A stretch of 42,812 nucleotides of DNA from Streptomyces sp. (GTDB taxonomy: Bacteria > Actinomycetota > Actinomycetes > Streptomycetales > Streptomycetaceae). Below are positions 33,027 to 41,334 of this stretch, one piece after another. The first letter of the stretch is position 1, and every line of letters begins with the position of its first letter. Location: positions 1-42,812 of the forward strand of contig NZ_JAPSKQ010000041.1 in NCBI RefSeq assembly GCF_031181555.1, read 5' to 3'. Both the position numbers and the translations under genes were made by a program. The notes below the pieces were generated by a model. It saw only the letters and a program-made list of their open reading frames with translations. It was not told the DNA's origin and did not search any database.

Positions 33027-33051
33027 GTACCCGGGGGTCCGGGCGGCAACC
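33027..33051 (-). promoter_or_regulatory. Sigma-B-like promoter for the LLM oxidoreductase gene
   Basis: On the minus strand GGTT (33051-33048), 15 nt, then GGGTAC (33032-33027). This fits the Streptomyces sigma-B consensus GNNT-N14-16-GGGTAC/T. The expected start of transcription would leave a leader of about 35 nt before ATG 32983. Confidence 0.5.
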
Positions 33052-33125
33052 GGCGGACGTTTGGCGGCCCCGGCCGGGGGGACGCGGAAGTCTCCCGAGG
33101 TATGCGACAGCGCCGGAGGCGAACC

Positions 33126-34658
33126 GTGAGTCGACCCCGCATAGTGATCGTCGGTGCCGGCTTCGCCGGGTACCGCACGGCCCGGACCCTGTCCCGGCTG
33201 GCCCGGGGACGGGCCGAGATCATCCTGCTGAACCCGACCGACTACTTCCTGTACCTGCCCCTGCTGCCCCAGGTCGCCGCCGGCATCCTGGAGCCGCGCC
33301 GGGTCACGGTCTCCCTGTCCGGCACGCTGCCGCACGTGCGACTGGTGCTGGGGGAGGCCGACCGCATCGACCTCGACGGGCGGACCGTGCACTACACCGG
33401 TCCCGAGAACGAGGGCGGCACCCTCGCCTACGACCGGCTGGTGCTCGCGGCCGGCAGCGTCAACAAGCTGCTGCCCGTCCCCGGCGTCGCCGAGCACGCG
33501 CACGGCTTCCGCGGCCTGCCCGAAGCGCTGTACCTGCGCGACCACGTGACCCGGCAGGTGGAACTCGCGGCCTCCGCCGACGATCCCAAGAGCTGCGCCG
33601 CCCGGTGCACCTTCGTCGTGGTGGGCGCCGGCTACACCGGTACCGAAGTCGCCGCGCACGGGCAGCTGTTCACCGACGCGCAGGTGAGTCGGCACCCTTT
33701 GCGGACCGGTATGCGGCCGCGCTGGCTGCTGCTGGACATCGCCGACCGGGTCCTGCCCGAGCTGGACGAACGGCTCTCGCGCACCGCGGACACGGTGCTG
33801 CGCGAACGGGGCGTGGACGTGCGCATGGGCACGTCCGTGAAGGAGGCCACGCACGAGGGAGTGCTGCTGACCGACGGGGAGTTCGTCGACACCCGCACGC
33901 TGGTGTGGTGCGTGGGCGTACGGCCCGACCCGCTCGCCGAGTCCCTCGGGCTGCCCATGGAACGCGGCCGGCTGCTCGTCGACCCGCACCTGCAGGTGCC
34001 GGGCCGGCCGGAGGTGTTCGCCTGCGGTGACGCGGCCGCGGTGCCCGATCTGGAGAAGCCCGGGGAGTACACCCCGATGACCGCACAGCACGCCTGGCGG
34101 CAGGGCAAGGTCTGCGGGCACAACATCGCCGCGTCGTTCGGCGACGGCGAGCGGCGCGCCTACCGCCACAAGGACATGGGGTTCGTGGTGGACCTGGGCG
34201 GCGTCAAGGCCGCCGCCAACCCGCTCGGCGTGCACCTGTCCGGGCCGGTCGCGGGAGCGGTCACCCGCGGCTACCACCTGGCGGCGATGCCGGGCAACCG
34301 GGTGCGGGTCGCCGCCGACTGGTTCCTGGACGCCGTACTGCCGCGCCAGGCCGTGCAGTTGGGGCTCGTACGGTCGTGGTCGGTGCCCCTGGACACGGCC
34401 TCCCCGGAACTGGCACGGGTGCCGGGCGGACCGGGACGGGGACAGGGTCACGCAGCGGCTTCCGGTGGCGAGCCCGCGAAGAACCAGCCCGGCGGTGAAC
34501 CGGCGAAGAACCAGCCGGGTGGCGAACCCGCGAAGAACCAGCCCGTTCCCGCGCCGCCCGCCGATCAGCCGCCCCCGGGCTCCGGTGCCGCCCCGGGTCC
34601 CGTCAAGCGCACCGACACCCCCGCCGATCCCGCAGACCCCGCCGAAGGAGACTCATGA
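33126..34658 (+). CDS. Type II NADH dehydrogenase-like FAD oxidoreductase with repeat tail
   Basis: A 510-residue pyridine nucleotide-disulfide oxidoreductase. FAD motif VIVGAGFAGYRTAR near residue 8, NAD(P) motif VVVGAGYTGTEVAA near 164, and the second FAD contact VFACGDAAAVP near 298 match NDH-2 enzymes that pass electrons from NADH to quinone. The C-terminal 70 residues are Pro/Gly/Lys-rich with three exact GGEPAKNQP repeats and are unlike the family. GTG 33126 is chosen since GGAGG lies 6 nt upstream; ATG 33102 is in frame. The stop overlaps the transketolase ATG (ATGA). Confidence 0.88.
   Translation: MSRPRIVIVGAGFAGYRTARTLSRLARGRAEIILLNPTDYFLYLPLLPQVAAGILEPRRVTVSLSGTLPHVRLVLGEADRIDLDGRTVHYTGPENEGGTLAYDRLVLAAGSVNKLLPVPGVAEHAHGFRGLPEALYLRDHVTRQVELAASADDPKSCAARCTFVVVGAGYTGTEVAAHGQLFTDAQVSRHPLRTGMRPRWLLLDIADRVLPELDERLSRTADTVLRERGVDVRMGTSVKEATHEGVLLTDGEFVDTRTLVWCVGVRPDPLAESLGLPMERGRLLVDPHLQVPGRPEVFACGDAAAVPDLEKPGEYTPMTAQHAWRQGKVCGHNIAASFGDGERRAYRHKDMGFVVDLGGVKAAANPLGVHLSGPVAGAVTRGYHLAAMPGNRVRVAADWFLDAVLPRQAVQLGLVRSWSVPLDTASPELARVPGGPGRGQGHAAASGGEPAKNQPGGEPAKNQPGGEPAKNQPVPAPPADQPPPGSGAAPGPVKRTDTPADPADPAEGDS
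34464..34544 (+). repeat. Three tandem 27-bp repeats in the oxidoreductase tail
   Basis: Units at 34464-34490, 34491-34517 and 34518-34544 each encode GGEPAKNQP. The protein units are identical while DNA differs at a few third positions, so the amino-acid sequence appears to be kept. Confidence 0.85.
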
Positions 34659-36517
34659 ACACCGGTGAACTCGTCGAACTCGGACAGCAGTTGCGCGTGG
34701 ACAGTGTCCGTGCCGCGGCCGCCGCGGGTTCCGGGCACCCGACGTCCTCGATGTCGGCGGCGGACCTGATGGCCGTCCTGTTCGCCCACCACTTCCGCTA
34801 CGACTTCGACCGGCCCGACCACCCGGGCAACGACCGCTTCATCCTCTCCAAGGGCCACGCCTCGCCCCTGATGTACGCGGCCTACAAGGCGGCCGGCGTC
34901 CTCGACGACGAGGAACTGCTCACCTTCCGCGAGCGCGGCAGCCGCCTCGAAGGACACCCCACGCCCCGGCGGCTGCCGTGGATCGAGACGGCCACCGGTT
35001 CGCTCGGCCAGGGCCTCCCGGTCGGCGTCGGCATCGCGCTGGCCGGGAAGCGGCTGGAGAGCGCCGACTACCGGGTGTGGGTGCTGTGCGGCGACAGCGA
35101 GCTGGCCGAGGGCTCGGTCTGGGAGGCCGCCGAGCAGGCCGCGTACGAGCACCTGGACAACCTCACGGCGATCGTGGACGTCAACCGGCTCGGCCAGCGC
35201 GGCCCCACCCGGCACGGCCACGACCTCGACGCCTACGCCCGCCGCTTCCAGGCCTTCGGCTGGCACACCGTCGAGGTGGACGGCCACGACGTGGACGCCG
35301 TCGACCGCGCCTGCGGGGAGGCCGCCTCCACCAAGGGCCAGCCCACCGCGATCCTCGCCCGCACCCTCAAGGGCAAGGGCGTCGAGGCCGTCCAGGACCG
35401 CGAGGGCCTGCACGGCAAGCCGCTGCCGGAGGCCGAGGACGCGATCGCCGAACTCGGCGGTCCGCGGGACCTGCGGATCCGGGTGCGGACGCCGTCCGGC
35501 CCCGGCACGCCCGGAGCGGGAGCGCCGCCCGCCGGGAGCACCACCGCCCTCGAACTCCCCCGCTGGGACAAGGGCGAGGAGGTGGCCACCCGGAACGCCT
35601 TCGGCGAGGCGCTGGCCGCCCTCGGCACCGCGCGCGGCGACGTCGTCGCCCTCGACGGAGAGGTCGGCGACTCCACGCGCGCGGAGTTCTTCGCCAAGGA
35701 GCACCCGGAGCGCTACTTCGAGTGCTACATCGCCGAGCAGCAGATGGTCGCCACGGCGGTCGGCATGGCGGCGCGCGGCTGGGTGCCGTACGCCTCCACC
35801 TTCGCGGCCTTCCTGACCCGCGCCCACGACTTCATCCGCATGGCGTCGGTCAGCGGCTCCCACCTCAACCTCGTCGGCTCGCACGCGGGTGTCGCGATCG
35901 GCCAGGACGGGCCCAGCCAGATGGGTCTGGAGGACCTGGCGATGATGCGGGCGGTGCACGGCTCGACCGTGCTGTACCCGTGCGACGCCAACCAGACGGC
36001 GCGGCTGGTCGCCCAGATGGCCGACCTCGACGGCATCCGCTATCTGCGCACCTCGCGCGGCGAGAGCGCGGTGATCTACGGGCCCGACGAGGAGTTCCCC
36101 GTCGGCGGCAGCAAGGTGCTGCGCTCCTCCGGCCGAGACCGGCTCACCCTCGTCGCGGCGGGCGTCACCGTGCCCGAGGCACTGGCCGCCGCGGACACCC
36201 TGGAGGGGGAGGGCATCGCCGTACGGGTGATCGACCTGTACTCGGTCAAGCCCGTCGACCGGGACACCCTGCGCACGGCGGCCGAGGAGACCGGCTGCCT
36301 GGTGACCGTGGAGGACCACCACCCCGAGGGCGGCCTCGGCGACGCGGTCCTCGACGCCTTCGCCGACGGGCGCCCCGTACCGCGTCTGGTGCGGCTCGCC
36401 GTGCGCGTCATGCCGGGTTCGGCCTCCCCGGGCGAGCAGCTGCACGCCGCCGGCATCGACGCCGAGTCGATCGCGGCGGCCGGCCGGCTGCTGGTGGAGG
36501 AGGCGGTCGTGCCGTGA
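34655..36517 (+). CDS. tkt: Transketolase
   Basis: A 620-residue transketolase that moves two-carbon ketol units between sugar phosphates using thiamine pyrophosphate. Residues 1-270 hold the TPP-binding part (AAGSGHPTSSMSAADLMAVL, LGQGLPVGVGIALAGKRL, CGDSELAEGSVWEAAEQA to VDVN). The middle is the pyrimidine-binding domain (FFECYIAEQQM-type block YFECYIAEQQMVATAVGMAA, Glu near 364), followed by the C-terminal domain (DLYSVKPVD). It is shorter than E. coli TktA and resembles the mammalian-type or archaeal-like form. ATG overlaps the previous stop by 4 bp, and its own stop overlaps the next GTG. Confidence 0.92.
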   Translation: MNTGELVELGQQLRVDSVRAAAAAGSGHPTSSMSAADLMAVLFAHHFRYDFDRPDHPGNDRFILSKGHASPLMYAAYKAAGVLDDEELLTFRERGSRLEGHPTPRRLPWIETATGSLGQGLPVGVGIALAGKRLESADYRVWVLCGDSELAEGSVWEAAEQAAYEHLDNLTAIVDVNRLGQRGPTRHGHDLDAYARRFQAFGWHTVEVDGHDVDAVDRACGEAASTKGQPTAILARTLKGKGVEAVQDREGLHGKPLPEAEDAIAELGGPRDLRIRVRTPSGPGTPGAGAPPAGSTTALELPRWDKGEEVATRNAFGEALAALGTARGDVVALDGEVGDSTRAEFFAKEHPERYFECYIAEQQMVATAVGMAARGWVPYASTFAAFLTRAHDFIRMASVSGSHLNLVGSHAGVAIGQDGPSQMGLEDLAMMRAVHGSTVLYPCDANQTARLVAQMADLDGIRYLRTSRGESAVIYGPDEEFPVGGSKVLRSSGRDRLTLVAAGVTVPEALAAADTLEGEGIAVRVIDLYSVKPVDRDTLRTAAEETGCLVTVEDHHPEGGLGDAVLDAFADGRPVPRLVRLAVRVMPGSASPGEQLHAAGIDAESIAAAGRLLVEEAVVP

Positions 36518-37440
36518 CCGACGGCGGTGCGCGGACGGTACGGGCCGGCCGTCGCACGGTGGAGATCCACCGGCCGGACAAGGTGCTCTTCCCCGGCGGC
36601 GGGGACGCCGGGGAGTACACCAAGGGCGATCTCGTCGACTACCACCGGGCCGTCGCCCCGTTCATGCTGCCGCACCTGCGGGGCCGCCCGCTGATGCTGG
36701 ACCGGCGTCCGGACGGCATCGACGGTCCCGCGTTCATGCAGAAGAACACGCCGGACACCTATCCGGAGTGGATCACCCGGACCGAGGTCGCCAAGGAGGG
36801 CGGCACCGTCCGGCACACGGTGTGCGACGACACCGCCACCCTCCTGTACCTCGTCGACCAGGCGAGCATCACCCTGCACCGCTGGCTGTCCCGCGCCGAC
36901 CGCGCCGACCGGCCCGACCGGCTGGTGTTCGACCTCGACCCCGCGGGCGACGACTTCGCGGCGGTGCGGGAGGCGGCGCGGCTGCTGGGGGAGCTGCTCG
37001 ACGAGCTGGACCTGCCCTCGGCCCTGATGACCACCGGTTCCCGCGGCCTGCACGTGATCGTGCCACTGAGCGGCACCCACGACTTCGACGACGTACGCGC
37101 CTTCGCCCGCGAGGTCGCCGACACCCTCGTCACCGCCCACCCCGACCGGCTCACCACCGCCGCCCGCAAGAAGGACCGCGGCGACCGGCTGTACCTCGAC
37201 GTACAGCGCAACGCCTACGCGCAGACCGCGGTCGTTCCCTACACCGTCCGCGCCCTGCCCGGCGCCCCCGTCGCCACCCCCGTCTCCTGGGACCGGCTGG
37301 ACGACCCGGACCTGCACGCCCGCCGCTGGACCGTTGCCGACGCCGTCGAACAGGCGCGCACCGACCCGTGGGCCGGACTGCCGCGGCGGGGCCGCGCCCT
37401 GGGGCCCGCACGCCGCCGGCTGCGGGCGCTGCGCGACTGA
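36514..37440 (+). CDS. LigD-type NHEJ primase-polymerase, standalone
   Basis: A 308-residue archaeo-eukaryotic primase-like polymerase domain as found in bacterial LigD, here without ligase or nuclease. Metal-binding DLDP (VFDLDPAGDD, near 130), the TTGSRGLHVIVPL block with its His, and the LYLDVQRNAYAQT block with the third Asp are all present. It would fill gaps at broken DNA ends with Ku and a ligase encoded elsewhere; no Ku gene is in the window. GTG 36514 overlaps the transketolase stop by 4 bp. The pairing with metabolic genes is unusual, but standalone copies of this domain are known in Streptomyces. Confidence 0.92.
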   Translation: MTDGGARTVRAGRRTVEIHRPDKVLFPGGGDAGEYTKGDLVDYHRAVAPFMLPHLRGRPLMLDRRPDGIDGPAFMQKNTPDTYPEWITRTEVAKEGGTVRHTVCDDTATLLYLVDQASITLHRWLSRADRADRPDRLVFDLDPAGDDFAAVREAARLLGELLDELDLPSALMTTGSRGLHVIVPLSGTHDFDDVRAFAREVADTLVTAHPDRLTTAARKKDRGDRLYLDVQRNAYAQTAVVPYTVRALPGAPVATPVSWDRLDDPDLHARRWTVADAVEQARTDPWAGLPRRGRALGPARRRLRALRD

Positions 37441-37543
37441 GCGGCACCGCCGGCCGACGGGCGACGAGCGGGGGCGCGGCAATCGGGTGAGTCCGTGGAG
37501 GTTTGGCGAACAGGCTTGCGGCCACACGAAGGGGGAGGTGGCC

Positions 37544-37942
37544 ATGTCGAACACGAAGAACACCGAAGAGCCACACGGTTCACAGGAAACCCAGAAGTCT
37601 CCCCGATCCCGTCAGACCACGGAGACCGCGGAGAACACGGAAACCACGGAGAAGAACACGACCACCAAACGGCCGAGCCCGATGGAGGTGCTGCGCCAGG
37701 CGCGCGGACAGCTCGCGGAACTCACCGGTATGGAAGCCGAGTCCGTGTCGTCCTTCGAGCAGACGGAGGAGGGCTGGGCGCTGGAGATCGAGGTGCTCGA
37801 ACTCGAGCGCGTCCCGGACACGATGAGCCTGATGGCGAGTTACCAGGTGGAGCTGGACCCCGACGGCCAGCTCACCGGTTACCGGCGCGTCCGCCGCTAC
37901 GAGCGCGGGCGGGCCGACGCACACAGGCCCGGCGGCCGCTAG
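37544..37942 (+). CDS. gvpO: Gas vesicle protein GvpO
   Basis: A 132-residue protein. The first 45 residues are a hydrophilic Thr/Glu/Lys-rich disordered segment; the conserved GvpO domain follows (MEVLRQARGQLAELTG, EGWALEIEVLELERVPDT, SLMASYQVELDPDGQLTGYR, ending RRVRRYERG). GvpO is needed for gas vesicle production in halophiles and is typically the first gene in Streptomyces clusters. ATG 37544 has GGGGGAGGTGGCC upstream. A promoter should lie in the 100-bp gap after the polymerase gene, but I see no clear hexamers. Confidence 0.9.
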   Translation: MSNTKNTEEPHGSQETQKSPRSRQTTETAENTETTEKNTTTKRPSPMEVLRQARGQLAELTGMEAESVSSFEQTEEGWALEIEVLELERVPDTMSLMASYQVELDPDGQLTGYRRVRRYERGRADAHRPGGR

Positions 37943-37988
37943 GCCGCCCGACCGGACCCACACCCACAGACAAGGAGGAGCAGCCGGC

Positions 37989-38423
37989 ATGACAGTCGTA
38001 CCGGCACAGCAGACCGGCGGTGGAGGCGGCAGCAGCGGCCTCTACGACGTGCTTGAGCTTGTTCTGGACAGGGGGCTCGTCATCGACGCATTCGTGCGCG
38101 TGTCCCTGGTCGGCATCGAGATCCTCAAGATCGACGTTCGTGTCGTCGTCGCCAGCGTTGACACCTATCTCCGCTTCGCCGAGGCGTGCAACCGCCTCGA
38201 CCTCGAGGCCGGACCCCGCAAGAGCCCGGGCCTGCCCGAGATCGTCGGCGAGGTCACCGAGTCCGGCGCCCGGGGCAAGTCCAAGGGGGCGCTGTCGGGG
38301 GCCGCCGAAACCATCTCCGACGCGTTCAAGCAGGGGCGTGACGGCGGTTCCGAGCGCGAGACCGAGGCCCGTCCGCGGCCCCGCAAGACCACGTCCACCC
38401 GCCGGAAGGAGGAGCAGGAGTGA
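37989..38423 (+). CDS. gvpA: Gas vesicle structural protein GvpA-type
   Basis: 144 residues. Residues about 15-75 are the GvpA/J fold (LYDVLELVLDRGLVIDAFVR, SLVGIEILKIDVRVVVASVD, TYLRFAEACNRL), the helix-strand-strand-helix unit that builds the vesicle shell. A long hydrophilic C-terminal extension rich in Arg/Lys/Glu follows, absent from cyanobacterial GvpA (about 70 residues) but usual in Streptomyces. ATG 37989 has CAAGGAGGAG upstream. The stop overlaps the gvpF GTG. Confidence 0.9.
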   Translation: MTVVPAQQTGGGGGSSGLYDVLELVLDRGLVIDAFVRVSLVGIEILKIDVRVVVASVDTYLRFAEACNRLDLEAGPRKSPGLPEIVGEVTESGARGKSKGALSGAAETISDAFKQGRDGGSERETEARPRPRKTTSTRRKEEQE

Positions 38424-39193
38424 GCACCTACGTCTACGGCATCACGGCGGTCACACACCCTGCCCTCCCCGAGGGCATGGGAGGCGTCGGCGACCCGCCG
38501 CGTCCGGTGCGCATCCTGCGGGAGGGGGAGTTGGCGGCCGTCGTCAGCGACGCCCCCGAGGGGCTGCGCCCCAAGCGCAGGGAGCTGCTCGCCCACCAGA
38601 ACGTGCTCAGCGAGGCCGGCGCGGCCGGCTGCGTGCTGCCCATGCGCTTCGGCAGCGTCGCCCCGGACGACGACGCCGTCACCGGTGTCCTCGCCGAGCG
38701 CGCCGAGCACTACAGGGAGCGGCTGAGGGCGCTGGACGGCCGGGTCGAGTACAACGTCAAGGCCAACCACGTCGAGGAAGCCGTCCTGCACCACGTGATG
38801 GCCGGCAACCCGGAGATCCGCGCTCTCGCGGAGGCCAACCGGCAGGCGGGCGGCGGCAGTTACGAGGACAAGATCCGGCTCGGCGAGATGGTCGCCAGCG
38901 CGGTCAAGGCCAAGGAGACCGAGGACGCCGCCGCGCTGGAGCACGCCCTGGAACCGGCCGCGGACTCCGTGAGCGTGGGCCCCGAGTCCACGGGCTGGCT
39001 CGCCAACGTGTCCTACCTGGTGAAGCGCGAGGCGGCGGAGGACTTCCTGGCCGCGGTGGAGCAGGCCCGCAAGGACATGCCCCACCTCGAGGTACGCCTG
39101 AACGGCCCGCTGCCCCCGTACAGCTTCGTCGAGCCCGGCCCGGCCGAACCGGCGGGCACCGCGGCCGGCGGGGCGGACGCCGGAGCGGGGTGA
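38420..39193 (+). CDS. gvpF: Gas vesicle protein GvpF (GvpL/GvpF family, first copy)
   Basis: 257 residues. Family blocks: start STYVYGITA, the QNVLSEAGAAGCVLPMRFGS segment, GRVEYNVKANHVEEAVL, and the C-terminal SYLVKREAAEDFLAAVE to LNGPLPPYSF. GvpF/L proteins are minor components that hold GvpA monomers and help nucleate vesicle assembly. GTG start with a 4-bp overlap on gvpA. Ends with a Gly/Ala-rich tail. Confidence 0.92.
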   Translation: MSTYVYGITAVTHPALPEGMGGVGDPPRPVRILREGELAAVVSDAPEGLRPKRRELLAHQNVLSEAGAAGCVLPMRFGSVAPDDDAVTGVLAERAEHYRERLRALDGRVEYNVKANHVEEAVLHHVMAGNPEIRALAEANRQAGGGSYEDKIRLGEMVASAVKAKETEDAAALEHALEPAADSVSVGPESTGWLANVSYLVKREAAEDFLAAVEQARKDMPHLEVRLNGPLPPYSFVEPGPAEPAGTAAGGADAGAG

Positions 39194-39197
39194 GGAC

Positions 39198-39464
39198 ATG
39201 GGCCTGCTCTCGGAGGTGCTGCTGCTGCCGTTCGCCCCGGTGCGCGGCAGCGGCTGGGCCATCCGGCAGGTGCTCCGGGAGGCGGAGCGCATCTACTACG
39301 ACCCCGCCACCATCCGTGCCGAACTGGCCCGGCTCGAGGAGCGGCTGGAGGCCGGAGAGATCACCGAGGAGGAGTTCGACCGGCAGGAGGACGAACTCCT
39401 CGACCGGTTGGAGACCGCAACGCGCACGAGCGCGGGTACAGGGGACGGGACGGTGCAACAGTGA
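39198..39464 (+). CDS. gvpG: Gas vesicle protein GvpG
   Basis: 88 residues, the usual size. The N-terminal GLLSEVLLLPFAPVRGSGWA is hydrophobic, and the following IRAELARLEERLEAGEITEE, EEFDRQEDELLDRL segments form a predicted coiled coil, as in the GvpG family. Thought to work with GvpF/L in assembly. Starts 5 bp after gvpF and overlaps the next gene by 4 bp. Confidence 0.9.
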   Translation: MGLLSEVLLLPFAPVRGSGWAIRQVLREAERIYYDPATIRAELARLEERLEAGEITEEEFDRQEDELLDRLETATRTSAGTGDGTVQQ

Positions 39465-40081
39465 ACCGCGTGGGACTGGGCCTCGCGATCGGGGCCGGAT
39501 ATCTCCTCGGACGGACGAGGAAACTGAAGGCGGCGGTCGCCGTCGGCGGCCTGGTGGCCGGCAAGAAACTGAATCTCGGCCCGCGGGGGATCGCGGACCT
39601 GGTGTCCCAGCAGCTCCGGGACAACCCGCAGTTCAAGGAGCTCGGCGACCAGCTGCGCGGTGATCTGCGCGGCGTCGGCAAGGCGGCCTCCGGCGCCCTG
39701 GTCGAGCGGCAGCTCGACGCCCTCGCCGACCGCCTGCACGGCCGTACCACCGAGATGCGCGACCGGCTGACGGGCGCGGGCCGGCAGGAGCACGACGCCG
39801 GGAACGCCGGTACCGAGGACGCCGGGGCCGCCGAGGAGGAGGACCGCGAGCCGCAGGACGAGCAGGGCGAGGAGGAGCCGGCCTCCGGGCGGGCGGCGAA
39901 GAAGACCCCGTCGAAGAAGAAGGCCCCGTCGAAGGAGGCCGCCAAGCGGCCCGCCGGGAAGACGGCGGCGAAGAAGGCGGCCCCGGCGAAGAAGGCCGCG
40001 GCCAAGAAGACGGCGGCCGCGCGGAGCACCGCGACCCGGGGCACCCGCTCCCGCACGTCGAAGGGAGGCGGTGAAGGATGA
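39461..40081 (+). CDS. gvpY: GvpY: gas vesicle cluster protein with histone-H1-like tail
   Basis: 206 residues. The first 30 are a weakly hydrophobic Gly-rich stretch (GLGLAIGAGYLLGRTRK); a helical middle (LVSQQLRDNPQFKELGDQLR) follows, then an acidic patch at about 125-145, and finally a Lys/Ala/Pro tail of AAKK, PSKK and PAKKAAAKK repeats like eukaryotic histone H1 or bacterial Hup tails. No function is established; the name follows its position in the Streptomyces gvpO-A-F-G-Y-Z-J-L-S-K order. GTG overlaps gvpG and its stop overlaps gvpZ. Confidence 0.8.
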   Translation: MNRVGLGLAIGAGYLLGRTRKLKAAVAVGGLVAGKKLNLGPRGIADLVSQQLRDNPQFKELGDQLRGDLRGVGKAASGALVERQLDALADRLHGRTTEMRDRLTGAGRQEHDAGNAGTEDAGAAEEEDREPQDEQGEEEPASGRAAKKTPSKKKAPSKEAAKRPAGKTAAKKAAPAKKAAAKKTAAARSTATRGTRSRTSKGGGEG

Positions 40082-41334
40082 CCGACACACTCGGATCCGC
40101 GTCCTCCGCCGTTCGTGACGGTGCGCGCGGGGGAACGAACCCTCTCGCGGACGTGGCCCACAGCGAGGCCGCCGACCGGCTCAAGGCCGAACTGCAGGAC
40201 TACCTCGCGGCCCAGGCCACCCGTCTGCTGACCGGCGTCGGCCGCAAGCTCGGCGAGACCACGGCCAAGCTCAACGACATCGCCGAGGGAAACAGCCCGG
40301 GCCTCGCCAAGCTCGCCGCCGACGGTGGCCGCAAGATCGCCGAGGGCAAGAGCCCGCTGCGCACCGCCGTCGAGCTCGGCGCCTCGCGGGCCAAGGACAA
40401 CGTGAAGGGCGCCCTGAAGAACCTGGGCGGAGGCAAGGGCGGGCGCAAGCGCTCGGCCGGCAAGAAGCCCACCGTCATCATCGAGCACATCGACGTCGGG
40501 GTCCCGCTGCGCACGGCCTACGACCAGTGGACCCAGTACCAGGACTTCAGCACCTTCGCCAAGGGCGTCAAGAGCGCCGACAGGTCCGACGACACCACCT
40601 CGGACTGGCAGCTGAAGGTCTTCTGGTCCAACCGCAGCTGGAAGGCACGGACCACCGAGCAGGTGCCCGACGACCGCATCGCCTGGTCCTCCGAGGGCGC
40701 CAAGGGCACGACGAAGGGCGTCGTCTCCTTCCACCGTCTCGCCGACAACCTCACCCGGGTCCTGCTGGTCATCGAGTACTACCCCACGGGTCTCTTCGAG
40801 AAGACCGGCAACATCTGGCGCGCCCAGGGCCGCCGGGCCCGGCTCGACCTGAAGAACTTCGCCCGCTTCATCACCCTCAAGGGCGAGGTCGAGGAGGGCT
40901 GGCGGGGCGAGATCCGCGACGGCGAGGTCGTCCGCAGCCACGAGGACGCCCTGGCCGAGGAGGAGGACGAGGGCACGGCGCCCGAGGAGAAGTCCGAGGA
41001 GGACACGTCCGACGCGGACGAGGAGGCGGAGGAGGACACCGGCGAGGAGCCGGCCGAGGACGCCTACGCGGACGAGGACGAGAACGGGGACGCGGAGGAG
41101 TACGAGGACGAGCCCGGGCCCGACGCGGAGGCCGACGCCGAGTACGACGACGAGGCCGAAGCCGAGGACGCGGAGGACGCGGAGGACGCGGAGGAGTACG
41201 AGGACGAGCCCGGGCCCGACGCGGAGGCCGACGCCGAGTACGACGACGAGGCCGAAGCCGAGGACGCGGAGGACGCGGAGGAGTACGACGACGAGTACGA
41301 CGACGAGTCCCCGGAGAGCGGGAGCCGCCGATGA
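40078..41334 (+). CDS. gvpZ: GvpZ: SRPBCC-domain protein with long acidic repeat tail
   Basis: 418 residues. An N-terminal Ala/Lys-rich helical part (to about 125) is followed by an SRPBCC/cyclase-like domain at about 135-290 (TVIIEHIDVGVPLRTAYDQW, TQYQDFSTFAKGVKS, SFHRLADNLTRVLLVIEYYP). The last 120 residues are nearly all Asp, Glu, Ala and Tyr and contain an exact 32-residue duplication. Function in the gas vesicle cluster is unknown; the domain may bind a hydrophobic ligand and the tail is likely disordered. ATG overlaps the gvpY stop. Confidence 0.82.
   Translation: MTDTLGSASSAVRDGARGGTNPLADVAHSEAADRLKAELQDYLAAQATRLLTGVGRKLGETTAKLNDIAEGNSPGLAKLAADGGRKIAEGKSPLRTAVELGASRAKDNVKGALKNLGGGKGGRKRSAGKKPTVIIEHIDVGVPLRTAYDQWTQYQDFSTFAKGVKSADRSDDTTSDWQLKVFWSNRSWKARTTEQVPDDRIAWSSEGAKGTTKGVVSFHRLADNLTRVLLVIEYYPTGLFEKTGNIWRAQGRRARLDLKNFARFITLKGEVEEGWRGEIRDGEVVRSHEDALAEEEDEGTAPEEKSEEDTSDADEEAEEDTGEEPAEDAYADEDENGDAEEYEDEPGPDAEADAEYDDEAEAEDAEDAEDAEEYEDEPGPDAEADAEYDDEAEAEDAEDAEEYDDEYDDESPESGSRR
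41089..41280 (+). repeat. Exact 96-bp tandem duplication in gvpZ
   Basis: 41089-41184 and 41185-41280 are identical over all 96 bases and encode 32 residues each, starting DAEEYEDEPGPDAEADAEYD. Absence of even silent differences indicates a recent slippage or recombination event. Confidence 0.95.

Noticed and set aside
33025..33032. GGGTACCC read as a plus-strand sigma-B promoter for the oxidoreductase gene
   Set aside because: The palindrome gives a -10 on both strands, but only the minus strand has a matching -35 at proper spacing, and the plus-strand start is about 95 bp away.
34464..34544. CRISPR-like array
   Set aside because: The three 27-bp units are contiguous with no spacers, lie in frame in a gene, and encode a peptide repeat.
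37441..37543. Sigma-B promoter before gvpO based on GTTT near 37500
   Set aside because: GTTT is present but no GGGTAT/GGGTAC follows at 14-16 nt.
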